Assembly (NCBI RefSeq): GCF_037038585.1
Contig: NC_092526.1
Span: 38,825,501-38,889,500, forward strand
Origin: Patagioenas fasciata
Lineage: Eukaryota > Chordata > Aves > Columbiformes > Columbidae
Length of the DNA stretch: 64,000 nucleotides
Direction of reading: 5' to 3'
Positions within the stretch are counted from its first letter, which is position 1, and every line of letters starts with the position of its first letter. Shown piece by piece: positions 1 to 10,299 of the stretch. Both the position numbers and the translations under genes were made by a program. The notes beneath the pieces were generated by a model that was not told the DNA's origin, did not search any database, and saw only the letters and a list, made by a program, of their open reading frames with translations.

Positions 1-21
1 AAATTAAAATATATGACCTAC

Positions 22-70
22 CACATATCTGTAGCTGTGGTAACAGGATCGTAGTTTAAGATTTCTGGAG
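22..70 (-). CDS. STK17B: STK17B coding exon 5, activation-segment APE motif
   Basis: This 49-bp exon encodes [17 protein letters not shown], the end of the activation segment and the start of helix F. An AG acceptor (72-71, after a CTTTCTCT tract) and a GTAGGT donor (21-20) bound it, and its phase fits the G left by the preceding exon. It is the last STK17B exon in the window. Confidence 0.88.
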
Positions 71-3000
71 CTAGAGAAAGAGACAGGGAGAAGATAAACA
101 CTTACTTATTGACCTTGAATCATACACTACATTTCTGGTGGGTTTTTTTGCCAACCATTATTATGAGACTAAACATGCAGTTTTAATAATCGAGTTTATT
201 ATTTTCAAGCCCCAAAGGTGAAAAAAGTTGCTTCTGTTTGATTACACACACCGATGCTCAACTGGTCCACACTAAAATGGCAGTATACATCCTAAAGTCT
301 ATTCTATCCAAGTCCCAAGGTAGTTTCTGATCAGATGTATCACACAAAAGATTCTTCTAAGAGGTTTTCAAGTACACAGCTTTTTAAGGGGAATGCATAA
401 AGCAAAGCCAGATGACCAAGCCAATTTTCGGATGAGTGGCTGTTAACGTATGCTAGACAGGGAGTTACTCACTACAGGCTGAAGCGCTCTTCAAATGGAA
501 TGCGGGCAGATCATGAGGGAAACCTGCCCCTCAGAGAGGGCCACCTGTTAATGGCAAGCTTTCCCTTCCCAAGGAATATTTTAATCTCTGTAAATCATAA
601 TTCTAAACAGCATTCCTAATTCAAGGAGCGTTTCTTTGTGCATATTAATGCTGTATTTCAGCTCTAATCAAAAGAATTTAACAGCCAATTTATGTTGATT
701 AAACAGTCTGCATCACAGCAAATACTACAGCATGAAATTAGAGGTGCGCTTATCGATATAATTTGGGATTTTTTTTTGGCACATATATTTGGTGCCTTGT
801 CCTGCTGTTCTTCCTCCAGTAATGACCAATAAGTTAATAAGCACATTACATGAACCATTCCTCTTTTCCCAAAACCGCGCATCAGAAATTGTGAAGCAAC
901 TCTTCCTTACCTAGATACTCTGTTGTTCCCATAATCTGCCGCAGTTCACTAGAACTCTCCAGCTTCCGAGACATACCGAAATCTACAATTTTTACATCAC
1001 CAAGAGGATTGACACTGCTCAGCAAAATATTTTGAGGCTACAATAGAAAAGATTTAATTCTCAGTTAATCAAGTATAAGCTGAAAAAAACCACAAATGTA
1101 CAGAAAGACATTTCAGTTTCTATTATGTAATACCTATTGCTAAATTTTATTTTTTTAAAAAATCATTTAATCTCTAACACACTCGTTTTCTCCTCATCTT
1201 TGTTACGTATTTAACAAATTACTGTGATTAACATGATATGAAATTGAAGATAAAGTACTAAAATAAAAAGTGTGCTGCACCCTCACCTTTAAATCAAGAT
1301 GAACAATATTGTTTTCATGCAAGCAGCAAAGTCCTTCAAGTATTTGTCTAATAAGTCTTACAATATCCCTTTCACCAATTCTGTCATCAAGATCTGAGAC
1401 ACATAAGTCAAATATTTCTCCTCCGGCAGCACTGAAACACATTGAAGAACACTTACATATTAAGTTTGAATTTTCAAGCTTAAGTGAGAAAAAATGTATA
1501 CATAGTACCTATATATACAATATATATATTCAATTATCATATTCATATTATCAGAGAGGCTGGGAATATTGTTATTTTTTTTAAACACGTACGCAAATAC
1601 ACAGCACATAAACACTTAGAAAAGGCAAAAAAAGATGGTTTTTTGTTACAAGATGTGGCTGTGGTGTAAATGTAAATCTAAGAACCACAATGCAATGAAC
1701 AGCTGGAGGTACTGAAGAATATTTCTGGAGGGGGAGGAAACTGCCTACTTGCCACCCAAGGTCCTGCCATTCTGATGGAAGACTGAAAATCTGATATTCC
1801 TATCAGAGAGGTACCAGGAAGAAAATCTGGCATGCTGCTGCTGATTAAATATCCAGTTGCCTAATCAGTTAGTGAGCAATGTCTGCCAGAACTCTAGTAC
1901 ACACAGAACACTCAGAAATACAAGGACTCAGATCTGACGCTTTGAAATCTGTAATTTCCACACTAACAGAGATGGACAAGCTTCATGTTTTCAAATAGCA
2001 TCTCAAATATGTCTTCCTGTTTACTTACAGAAACCCCTACTATTAGTACAGCATAAAGGAAGCATGGAAATAACCGTGTTGTATGTGGTTTACTAGTTAT
2101 ACTTCTGCACTTTGCTGCAGTGTCAGCTGTTTCATGATGGGTTTGAAATCATTATTTAACCTGCTCTAAACTGCCTGAAGTTTCTCCCTCTATCCTTAAG
2201 AGCTCACTCAGAATTACAGATTAGTAAGCCTGAATTTCATCATTAGAAAAAAATAAGAGTCTATAGTTCAGCACCAACTGAGAAAGGGAGAGAGACTTCC
2301 CAAACTAATTTCACAAACTGCATTTTTGCTCCTCACATTCCAAACACACGTACAAATATGATAGACAAAATTAGATTTCCAAATTAGACTTGTTTTCAGA
2401 GCTTATGAGAAGCCACAATGGCAGCTAAAAAGACATGGGAATTTTGGAAGAAATAACTCCAAAAGCCAAACAGTTTTAAAACAATAAACCCACTAAATTT
2501 AGGAGTTCAGAACCCACAAATGAATTGTGAGTTTTCAGTCACCAAAAGTGTCAAGCTGTCCTGGTTTTGTTAAAAACAAGACCAGTTCTCTTGTAGTGAT
2601 TTTGCTTTCAGCGCAGTTCTTCTAGGTGGCTGTACTTTTCTGAGTTTTAGCCTGCATATTTTTCCTAGGATGCTGTACTCGGTGCTGATAAGAGACCAAC
2701 AGAATGCTGAAGAAGCTCGTGTTTAGATTTATTACTATGGTAGCCAAGAAAGACTGATAAGTTTTTCCACATTCTGTTGTGAGAGGGGCGTGTTTGAGGC
2801 GGGGTGGATGGAACAGGTGACTAGAACTGACCAACAGAAGTATTCCATCCCATAATCATCATACCCCATATACAAGAGGGTGATCATGAGGGTCAAGCTC
2901 TCTTTGATCATAGCCAGCATCTAGAGAGGACCCTGTCTGTCTGCCTGCGATCCCCAGGCCTCGGGCCCTGCATCCTGCAACCAGGTTCCGGTTTTGCCAT

Positions 3001-6000
3001 GAAGTCCTGCCCACGACTTCCTGGGGCCTGAGCTGCACCTGCTGGAGCCGCCAGCTCCGCACACCCAGCTCTGCTGCTGGAGTGACGCCAGCTCCACATC
3101 CAGCACTTGAGATTGGTTTTGTATATTTTGTATATATATTCTGTATTTATTAGTAGCATTAGCAAAAGCCCTTAAAACTCTCCAACTTGAAGTCTAAGTC
3201 TCTCTTCCTTTCCCTTTATCTTTCTTATCATCTTTCTGATCTAAAGGAAGGGGTGGCAGGAGATAAAGGGGCTGACAGGGAGCGTCTGCCATGGTTTATT
3301 GCTGCCTTGCCCAAAATCGTGACACAAGCAGTGACTGAAGGTCATAGAACATGCACGTGCTCAGCTTCTCTGAAATCTATGTAATTGGCATCAGTGGATT
3401 TTTTTTTGGTTATGATTTGAGATGCATCAAAGCAGTATGCACTTTTTGGGAGATTCAAGGATATTCTCTCTGGTCAGCTTGCATTAAAGATTCTTTACAT
3501 TAATTAAAAAAAAAAAATACACTCTAGAGTTTGTATTCAGGTTTTCTTTTAGGTTAGGCTGACTTGAAAGCTGATCAGAGCTGTTTTACAAAAAATCCAA
3601 CTAGCAGAAGAAAATCTGCCTAAATTAAGGAGGCAAATCTTATTCAAAATTACCCTCTTGAGATAGTATTCAAAGGCATAAAAATTATTTTAATTTGAAA
3701 TTGAGTGAAATTGTCTATGAAACTAAGCTATGCAGGGAGAAGAAAGAAGAATCTTTTTAATTTTTTTTTATAGCTTTTTGTCAAAAAAATCTTTCAATTT
3801 TCAGTCCATTTTTTTAAATTTTGAGCACAGAACTACTATAGGTTTTAGTGTATTTTGTTTGATGCCTCATTCCATATTTTTTGACATAACTTATTAGCTG
3901 TAGATATAACAAAACATGCATACAAAACCAAAGATCCAAATGAACAGCAGTTGATTCAGCTCTTGCATTTACATGAAAATAAATCATACCCAAAAAAGTC
4001 CCTAAGAGCTTATAAAGTTTATAATAATACAATAGTAGCATAACGTAGGTAGTGTACTGTTGTAAATCTTCTGGGTGTTCAAGCAACTCACGCAAAACAA
4101 TCAGTATACTGACAGATTTGTAGTTACAAACGTGGAGCATCTGATGAAGGCATACTTACTATTCCAAGACTAAGATGATTTCATTTGCTGTTTCATAGAC
4201 TTCATGGAGATTAACTATGCGAGGATTAGATTTCATTAATTCAAGCACGGCAATTTCATGAAGAATCTCTGCTTTGCAGTCTTGACCTCTTCTTCTTTTC
4301 TTTAAAAATTTAGCTGCAAACTCTTGGCCTGTGGATTTAGCTACACATTTTCTAACCACAGCACATCTTCCCCTGCAAAATAAAAGAGAAAACATTAAGA
4401 CTCAAAACATAAGAACGATGTAAATTGGCATTAGAAATAAAAAGGCATGGCAAATGAAATAAAAAATTATCAGGGGAAACCTACACTTGGTCTGTTCTTG
4501 CACTATTCCCTGAACGTTCACTTTCAGCCAATGCAGGAGAAATTATACTAAGCTAGATAAAGGTTTGAGGAGAAAATTTGAGAGTCATCAAAATAATTCT
4601 GCTCCACAAATCATGTAGTACTGCTAAAAGAAAAACAAAAAACCCAAACCCAAACAAAACAAACATAAACACCCCACACAATAAACACACAAACCCCCCC
4701 CCCAAACCAACCAGATATGTGCAAAATGTTTAAAAACATCTCAACAGGAAAACACCACCTCCTCAGCATTCTCTTTCTCCATTGCAGTTCAACAAAGCGT
4801 GCTGCTTTATTTCCTAGCCAACTTTTTAGGTACGGAAACAAAAATGTATTTTGGCAAAGAAATGTTTTTCAACGAAAACCACATATTCTAGTTCAATCAC
4901 TGAGCTGACCTTTTAAAAAATTAGAGGAAAAAAAAAATCCATGTTTTTAAGCCAAGTTATAAACTCCAGAAAAGAACAAAGTTTTTGCATTCCCAGAAAT
5001 ACCTAGGTGCATGCTTGCAAAGCGTTTTCAAATGATACAAGAAACTTTATTTCAAAAATCAAACCATCAGATTTCCATTTGCAAATAGCCATGTTAAATA
5101 CAGTTTGTACAAATCTGACAATCACAGAACATGTAAAGTTGATCTTTAAGCAAACTGCTGTTCCTTATTTAGAAATAAATTTTAAAAAACCAGCCTCTCA
5201 GTCATCAGTTACTTTGACAGTAAATTAGTTGTAGAATTTCTATGTCCTTTTTTTAAGCGCTAAATTTAGAAAGGTAAGAGTACAAAACTCAGAAGAAAAG
5301 CTAATTTAAGAGGTAAACATTATATGCAATCTGATAATACACACTCTTCATTTTAGCAACTCTTTGTAAGCCCAAAAAGTCTGAGTCCTTTCCCAGTTGT
5401 TAAATCAGCTTATTATTGCAGAGTATTTGGAGTCATTGAGCTGAATTTCATAATATACAAAAGTTTAAGATACCCCCCCACAGCTAATGTTCTCATTTTA
5501 ACATCACATCATCCTGTCAACCAGAAAAGTTTTCTAAAATTAAGAAAGAGGAACTGGTTGAGTTTCATGAGAACAGCAAGATCTTCCCCTGTAGTTTTTG
5601 CACATCTTCCTTCTAGTTGCTGTGAGTGTAACAGTTTTGAAGGGTCAGCACTGTCTCCAGATTGATGATGTAAGAATTTCCGCTCGTTTATACTGTATCT
5701 GTAGTGTGCCAATTAAGACAAAATTATTAAGATTTTTAAAAATCTGTTTAGAGCAGTGGAATTTTCCCAGATCTGAAGTGTTGCACAGAGGCAACCAAAG
5801 TGGTTCCCAGGCCTTGTTGCCTGCAAAGTAACTGCTTAACCATCACACTTTACAGCCCAGTTTTATCAGATAAAAACCGATTTCAGGTTGTTTTCGTATC
5901 CCACGTTATAAAGCACAGAAATTCGACTACATCAAAAGAAGCCAAGCCATCCACACACTGGGGACAAAACTGCTTAACCCACTAAACAGAACCTGACTCC

Positions 6001-7305
6001 CTCCTGAGTCACTGTCTTAAATACCAAAGGATCTAAAAGATCAGGGTGTATGAAGAAGAAATGGGACTTAGGAAGCTTAAGCAGAGAAGAGCAACAGAAC
6101 TATTTACTAAATAACCTGAAGAAGAAAATTGCAAGTATATTAAAACTTTTAGAGAAACCACAAAGATATTTCAGTGTTGTAAACATTTTTGAAAAACATT
6201 TAGAAAATGCACACACACGCCGTGAGGCCAGGAAAAATCAAAAGTATGTTCAGAAAACATTTTACTCTGCTTCTGCTTCTTTGCATTTTGGCACTTCTTT
6301 TGTTATGCCTGGTTTTGCATGTGCAGGAAGTATTAAAGACTGTTCTGGAATCCACATAAAATCTATACTTTTGTTTGCTTTAGACATCATCTCACAAGTA
6401 TGTATAATGTGAAAACCCAGTGTGTTAAGAATACTGGAGTTCTAGATGATGGTGTATATAAACTGCTTCTATAGAGCCTAGAATTCAAAACTAGCCCTGA
6501 CAGAGGAAAGTTATGAGCCTCAAGGTGCGCTTTGGTAAAAGGGTACCAGATACAGCATGTGCTAGAGAAAAATAACAAAAAGATAACCAGAGAACAGTGA
6601 AAGCTAAAGAGCTTACAAAATCACATGCAGAAGAGCATCTTTGCTGACAAAACAAGTTACAGGTGCTCAGGATCGCCCCGTAGCACAGCAAGACACAACT
6701 GTGAGACACACACAATTATTTCAAAAAGCGTTAACTCAGATGTCTGAAACAGAATCATAAATACCAAAGGGGTTTTTGCATTTTATTTCCTATTTTACAG
6801 TTGCAAACACAAGTGAAGCAAGCTGCAAAACTACTCTGAAACAGCAGGTGGTTAGAAACTTACTGCTTGAGGGTGTGAGGGGGAGAGAAAAAGGTTTTTG
6901 TTTCCTAGACTTCAAAAAAACCAACCGACCAACTCAAACCCCCCATTCATATTACCCTGTGTCATCTCTTCTTTAGTTTATGTACCTGTAATGTGATGTG
7001 TGACTAGGCAGGGGAAGTGGAAGAAAAAGAACATAATCCCAGATCTACATGTCCATGAGAACCGGTTAAATCGCTTCATTCCCGACCATAAAAGTTTGCT
7101 GAAAAACGTCTATGACTGCACAACGAATTTTCTTGCAGCAGCAATTCCTCTCATTCGAATAAAATAAATAGGAATAATCTTACCTTCCTAGCTCTTTCGA
7201 TTCAAGCATATAAAAATTGTGGAAATTGTCTGTCCTGATTTGTGTCTGCAGAGATGTAGCTAATAAGCCAGAAAGGCTTTTATTCTCCAACTTTCTCCTC
7301 GACAT
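22..7305 (-). CDS. STK17B: STK17B (DRAK2) kinase, 5' part of the coding sequence, exons joined
   Basis: Five coding exons (7184-7305, 4160-4372, 1287-1431, 911-1037, 22-70) join in one frame to give 218 residues plus two bases of the next codon. The product is a DAPK-family serine/threonine kinase that in other vertebrates phosphorylates myosin light chain and tunes T-cell receptor signalling and apoptosis. Visible kinase landmarks are the Gly-rich loop GRGRCAVV (about residues 40-47), the ATP-binding lysine in AAK (Lys62), the family-typical HLDLK catalytic loop (Asp158), the DFG motif (179-181) and APE (203-205). The start is the ATG at 7303-7305, giving [10 protein letters not shown], which resembles mammalian STK17B MSRRRFD. 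The C-terminal half of the kinase domain and the tail lie left of position 1. Odd points are Cys in the Gly-rich loop and GTTEYL where relatives have GTPEYL. STK17A is the main alternative, but synteny with HECW2 favours STK17B. Confidence 0.93.
71..910 (-). other. STK17B intron between coding exons 4 and 5
   Basis: This 840-bp stretch is AT-rich with GT-AG ends. I see no exon, repeat or RNA gene in it; a 72-codon open frame at 664-882 has no splice sites or recognisable motif and is taken as chance. Confidence 0.7.
911..1037 (-). CDS. STK17B: STK17B coding exon 4, DFG motif
   Basis: The 127-bp exon encodes [14 protein letters not shown], then [10 protein letters not shown] and MGTTEYL. It carries the metal-binding DFG (residues 179-181) and the start of the activation segment. 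The acceptor (TTTTCTATTGTAG) and donor (GTAAGG) are clear. The usual GTPEY proline is Thr here (codons ACA ACA). Confidence 0.94.
1287..1431 (-). CDS. STK17B: STK17B coding exon 3, catalytic loop
   Basis: The 145-bp exon encodes [10 protein letters not shown] through NNIVHLDLK, covering the hinge, helix D and the catalytic loop with proton acceptor Asp158. HLD in place of HRD is normal for DRAK kinases. The acceptor TTTCAG and donor GTGAGG are seen, and the frame joins both neighbours. Confidence 0.94.
1432..4159 (-). other. STK17B intron carrying a solo LTR
   Basis: This 2.7-kb intron contains the ERVL-type solo LTR at 2557-3324, short AT-rich stretches around 1505-1540 and an A-run near 3504. 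Apart from the LTR I see nothing recognisable. Confidence 0.7.
2557..3324 (+). mobile_element. Avian ERVL-type solo LTR with 5-bp target duplication
   Basis: The element starts TGTCCTGGTTTTG and ends CCCAAAATCGTGACA, so it has the TG...CA ends of an LTR, and the opening matches the common avian ERVL LTR start. It is 768 bp and flanked by a perfect 5-bp direct repeat CAAGC (2552-2556 and 3325-3329), as expected of class III retroviruses. No gag, pol or env sequence is present on either side, so it is a solo LTR left by recombination. A TATA-rich stretch near 3120-3145 and a CT-rich region after 3197 suggest plus orientation, antisense to STK17B. The family name is inferred from memory of the consensus. 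Confidence 0.83.
4160..4372 (-). CDS. STK17B: STK17B coding exon 2, N-lobe of the kinase
   Basis: The 213-bp exon encodes [19 protein letters not shown], the ATP-lysine motif [22 protein letters not shown] (helix C with its glutamate) and the beta-4/5 strands up to IILVLE. The acceptor is TTTTGCAG and the donor GTAAGT. The KKRRRGQDC basic stretch is typical of STK17 kinases. Confidence 0.95.
4373..7183 (-). other. STK17B intron with a C/A-rich low-complexity patch
   Basis: This 2.8-kb intron holds an A/C-rich low-complexity stretch at 4623-4713 that includes a run of ten C at 4696-4705. An open frame of 120 codons at 6050-6412 (plus strand) lacks any recognisable motif. I see no other feature. 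Confidence 0.65.
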
Positions 7306-7333
7306 AGTCAGGTCTCTCTCTTCCACGAGTCAC
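7184..7333 (-). CDS. STK17B: STK17B exon with the start codon (CDS 7184-7305)
   Basis: The coding part, 7184-7305, encodes [18 protein letters not shown] followed by [15 protein letters not shown]. Bases 7306-7333 are 5' UTR after an acceptor TTTAACAG. The donor GTAAGA follows AG of the next Arg codon. A TGA two bases upstream of the ATG closes the upstream frame, which supports this start. Confidence 0.92.
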
Positions 7334-9128
7334 CTGTTAAAGCAAAATAATTAAGAGTTTTGGAAATTCCACAATTGCAGTGCAGGGAAGTATAGAAATA
7401 TTAGAGTTCAGGTCTATCAGACTAGAAGAGCCTTGATTTTGTTTCAGTAGTGACCTGAAACCAACACATTTAATCACTGTAAAAATAAAATCTGAAAGGA
7501 AAAACTGATCAACCCTTCTTGTTTATTGCCTGCAACACAGCAAGAATAGCCAAACACAGGGGGAATAAAAAAAGTTATTTCCAGTGGGAAGTTTCACATT
7601 TCTTATTAAAGTCATTAATAGCTTATCTAAGTTAAATGTTAATGCTAGATTGTCAGAAAGCAGCATGAATGGACAACATCCTCCTTGCAAGTTCAGATCA
7701 CTTAGAACAAAATGACGTAGTAATCCTGATTAAATTACCCTAAACTAGTAGAACAGCACATTACAAAGATATACCCACTCACATTATTTCTACTACTGTT
7801 AAAAAAAAGAAAAGGCAGTAAAACTACTGGGTTTTGGCATTCACATATATAGGCCTGAAGCATCTCTTAAGGTGAAATGCAAAAGCAAAGCAGAAAAAAG
7901 TTACTGAAGGTTAACAGAAGTCTTAATTGACAGTTTATTCTAAGTTAAAGAGTAGGTTGACCTTTATTAGTGAAGAGGAAAAGAAAAAAATCACAAGTCA
8001 AATTACAGTTCAGATACAGTTAACAAGTTTACAAAAATACACTTTCAGTTTTCAAATGATAGAAATGTACTAACAGAAACTTCTGGGAGGGCACTCAAAC
8101 TAGTTACGATTCAAATATAATTCCGTACCCATCAAACATCGTTCAAATACCAGTTCTTGGAACATGCATATTCATATTGGAACTATTTGGGATTTAGATA
8201 ATGATTCATGCTTTAGCAGGAAAAAAAGAATGACACAGTTTAAGAATATCTTCTAAGTACCATTTGATGAGCATGAAATAATTTCTTAAAAAATGATCAA
8301 CGTGTTACAATACAATCTAACATACAAGTCTCTAAATCACCTTGTTTGTAACATGTATGCATTTCTTTTGCAGCTTGTCATTTAAGAGACTGATTCAAAT
8401 GTCTGAAATTTTACATGACTCTCTTTAGAGCTTTACTCACTAAATACAGTTTAACAGTTCACGTTATCTTGTTACTGCACGACTTCAGCACCGGAAGATT
8501 TATTGATATTAGACAACTGATTATGAGTTTACTTCTATCAAATTTATTATGTCAGCTTTCATTTTATATCATTATTCTTTAAGATTAACTATCAAGAAGA
8601 ACTTTTGTCATGCTGAATGAGCTTTGTTGCTCTAGTAAGACACCACTCTCCTCTTTTTGGCTTGGTACCATCAATAATAAAGACTATTCATAGCAGGCAC
8701 AAACCCACAAACAGGCACATAATCTATTAAGGAGAATGAGTTCCAATTTCAAATCCAATTAGCCACAAAAAAGGGTAATTCTCATTCCAAAAAGAAAACG
8801 CTAATAAGTTAATTATTTCCAAAATTAAGTGCTCCTTGTGTTGTTACACACTGCACCAAAAGCCCTGAGTAACAGACATCAGAAGAAGGGATAGCACAGT
8901 AATTTGCAAACTTCCCACCAAACTACCTTTAACTGGGCAAAAAGTCACTTAGTTTCACTATTTCCAAAAATGTCAAGTGCATGCTAAGATGATCTGGGGA
9001 TCACCCTCCGTAAGTGCTCCAAAGGCTGGAGGCCCTTGTGTTGCTTATATCCACATAATTATTACATATGCATTGCAGTTTTCGAAAATTTTGACACATA
9101 TCTGTACTAGAAGTTACAAAAGACATAC
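7334..9128 (-). other. STK17B 5' leader intron
   Basis: This AT-rich 1.8-kb stretch lies between the start-codon exon and the promoter-side exons. Its right end includes the left arm of the inverted repeat (8993-9119). Otherwise nothing is recognised. Confidence 0.6.
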
Positions 9129-9473
9129 CCATCGTTAGCCAATTGACATGATCAGTGCTTTCTGACCACCTGCAAAATCAGGGGATATTTTTCAACCTTT
9201 AGTTCCTTCTGCATTGTAAGAGGGAGATAGAAATAAAACGTTGTTTAGAAGCAGAGTGCTTAGTTTATATTTAACTCATAATTAACAGATGTAAGTAAGA
9301 AACTAAACAATTATAACTAACAACTCTAACAAATATATAACAATTATTTCCTAGTATAGGTGTATTGTATGTCAACATTTCCAAAAACTGTAATGCATAT
9401 GTAATAATTCTGTGAATAAAAGCAACAGAAGAGCATCCAGTCTTTGGAGCACTTGTAGAGGGTGATCCCCAGA
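8993..9473. repeat. Imperfect inverted repeat, about 130-bp arms
   Basis: Positions 8993-9119 read forward match 9473-9341 read in reverse complement. Shared anchors include TCTGGGGATCACCCTC, AAGTGCTCCAAAG and AATTATTACATATGCATT. By eye about 14 mismatches occur in the best 105 bp, roughly 87% identity. The 221-bp spacer (9120-9340) contains the possible leader exon 9129-9169. The arms may be two oppositely oriented copies of an unidentified repeat. Confidence 0.87.
9129..9169 (-). other. Possible alternative non-coding leader exon of STK17B
   Basis: A 41-bp segment has a good acceptor (TGATTTTGCAG, 9180-9170) and a GTATGT donor (9128-9123) on the minus strand, between the CpG-island exon and the start-codon exon. 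It would add a four-codon upstream ORF (ATG TCA ATT GGC TAA) and a second ATG at its 3' edge. Splice-site appearance is the only evidence. Confidence 0.33.
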
Positions 9474-9809
9474 GCTCCCCAGCGCTGACAAAATGAAGAA
9501 TGCCGCTTAGCAGTGTAACTGACTCTGCTGTTAAGTTTATTTCTCCGTCTTCCCCCATGACCGAGTCCCTGTCGGGACAGTGCTGAAAGCCACGAAACGC
9601 TCCCTCGGCCGCCGCGCTCCCCTGCTCCCGGGGCTGCCGTACCGAGAGCCCGCGGTCCGCCTCAGCTCTCCTCACAGCTCCTCCCGCGCCTCGGGGACCG
9701 GCGAGCTCCGACACCGGGTGGCAGCAGGGCGCTCTTCACAGGCACCCCAGCGGATCCACCCGCCCTGTTCGGCGGCCGAGGCCGGGAGCCGCACCCCGGG
9801 CACACTCAC

Positions 9810-9950
9810 CCCTTCCCGCCGGACTCCCAGGAAACCCTCAGGGGGGCCCAACGGTCGCCGCAAACGGCCGCCGCTCGCTCGCTCGCGCCCGCCAACCGCC
9901 GCGCTCGCGCAGCCCGCGTTTGAAACGCGCAGCCCGCTGAGATGTGGCTC
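9810..9950 (-). other. STK17B: Probable non-coding first exon of STK17B
   Basis: The donor at 9809-9808 reads GGAAGG-G|GTGAGTGTG on the minus strand, a near-consensus site inside the CpG island at the expected place for the STK17B leader. The 5' boundary is only a guess from the CCAAT boxes. Confidence 0.45.
9915..9929. promoter_or_regulatory. Palindrome CGCGTTTGAAACGCG in the promoter
   Basis: A perfect 7-bp inverted repeat with one central base lies inside the island. It contains TTTGAA, the canonical cell-cycle homology region core, between CGCG arms. Function is inferred from motif shape only. Confidence 0.4.
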
Positions 9951-10299
9951 CCCCGGCGGCGCCCGCCTGGCCCCGCCCACTTCGGCCGCGGAGAGCCAAT
10001 CCGCGCCCGACGGGGTGAGCCTTCTGCGCGCCGATTGGTGGGGCGCCCTCCGACCCGGGAGCGCCCCCGCCCGGCTGCCCTCGCCCCGGGAAGGGGCCGG
10101 GGTGGCGGAGGCGCTGCCGGGGCGGGAGCGGCAGGTGCCCCTTGGCTGGGCCGCCGCCTCACCCGGCGCCTTCGTGCAAGCCGGAGAGACGACGAGACGC
10201 ACTTCTGTGCTTCCCCTTCCCGCTGTGCTGGGAGCCGCCGCCTTGCCTGGCCCCGCTGAGGCGGACCAGCCACCCGCCCAGTTAAAAACAGCAATTGGT

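Larger units (their letters stand above)
9560..10290. promoter_or_regulatory. CpG island promoter of STK17B
   Basis: This roughly 730-bp stretch is very GC-rich and dense in CpG, in sharp contrast to the AT-rich flanks. It sits immediately 5' of STK17B. It contains CCAAT boxes on both strands (plus 9996-10000; minus 10038-10034), GC boxes such as CCCCGCCC at 9971-9978, and no TATA box. Transcription on the minus strand probably starts near 9,900-9,990. Confidence 0.82.
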
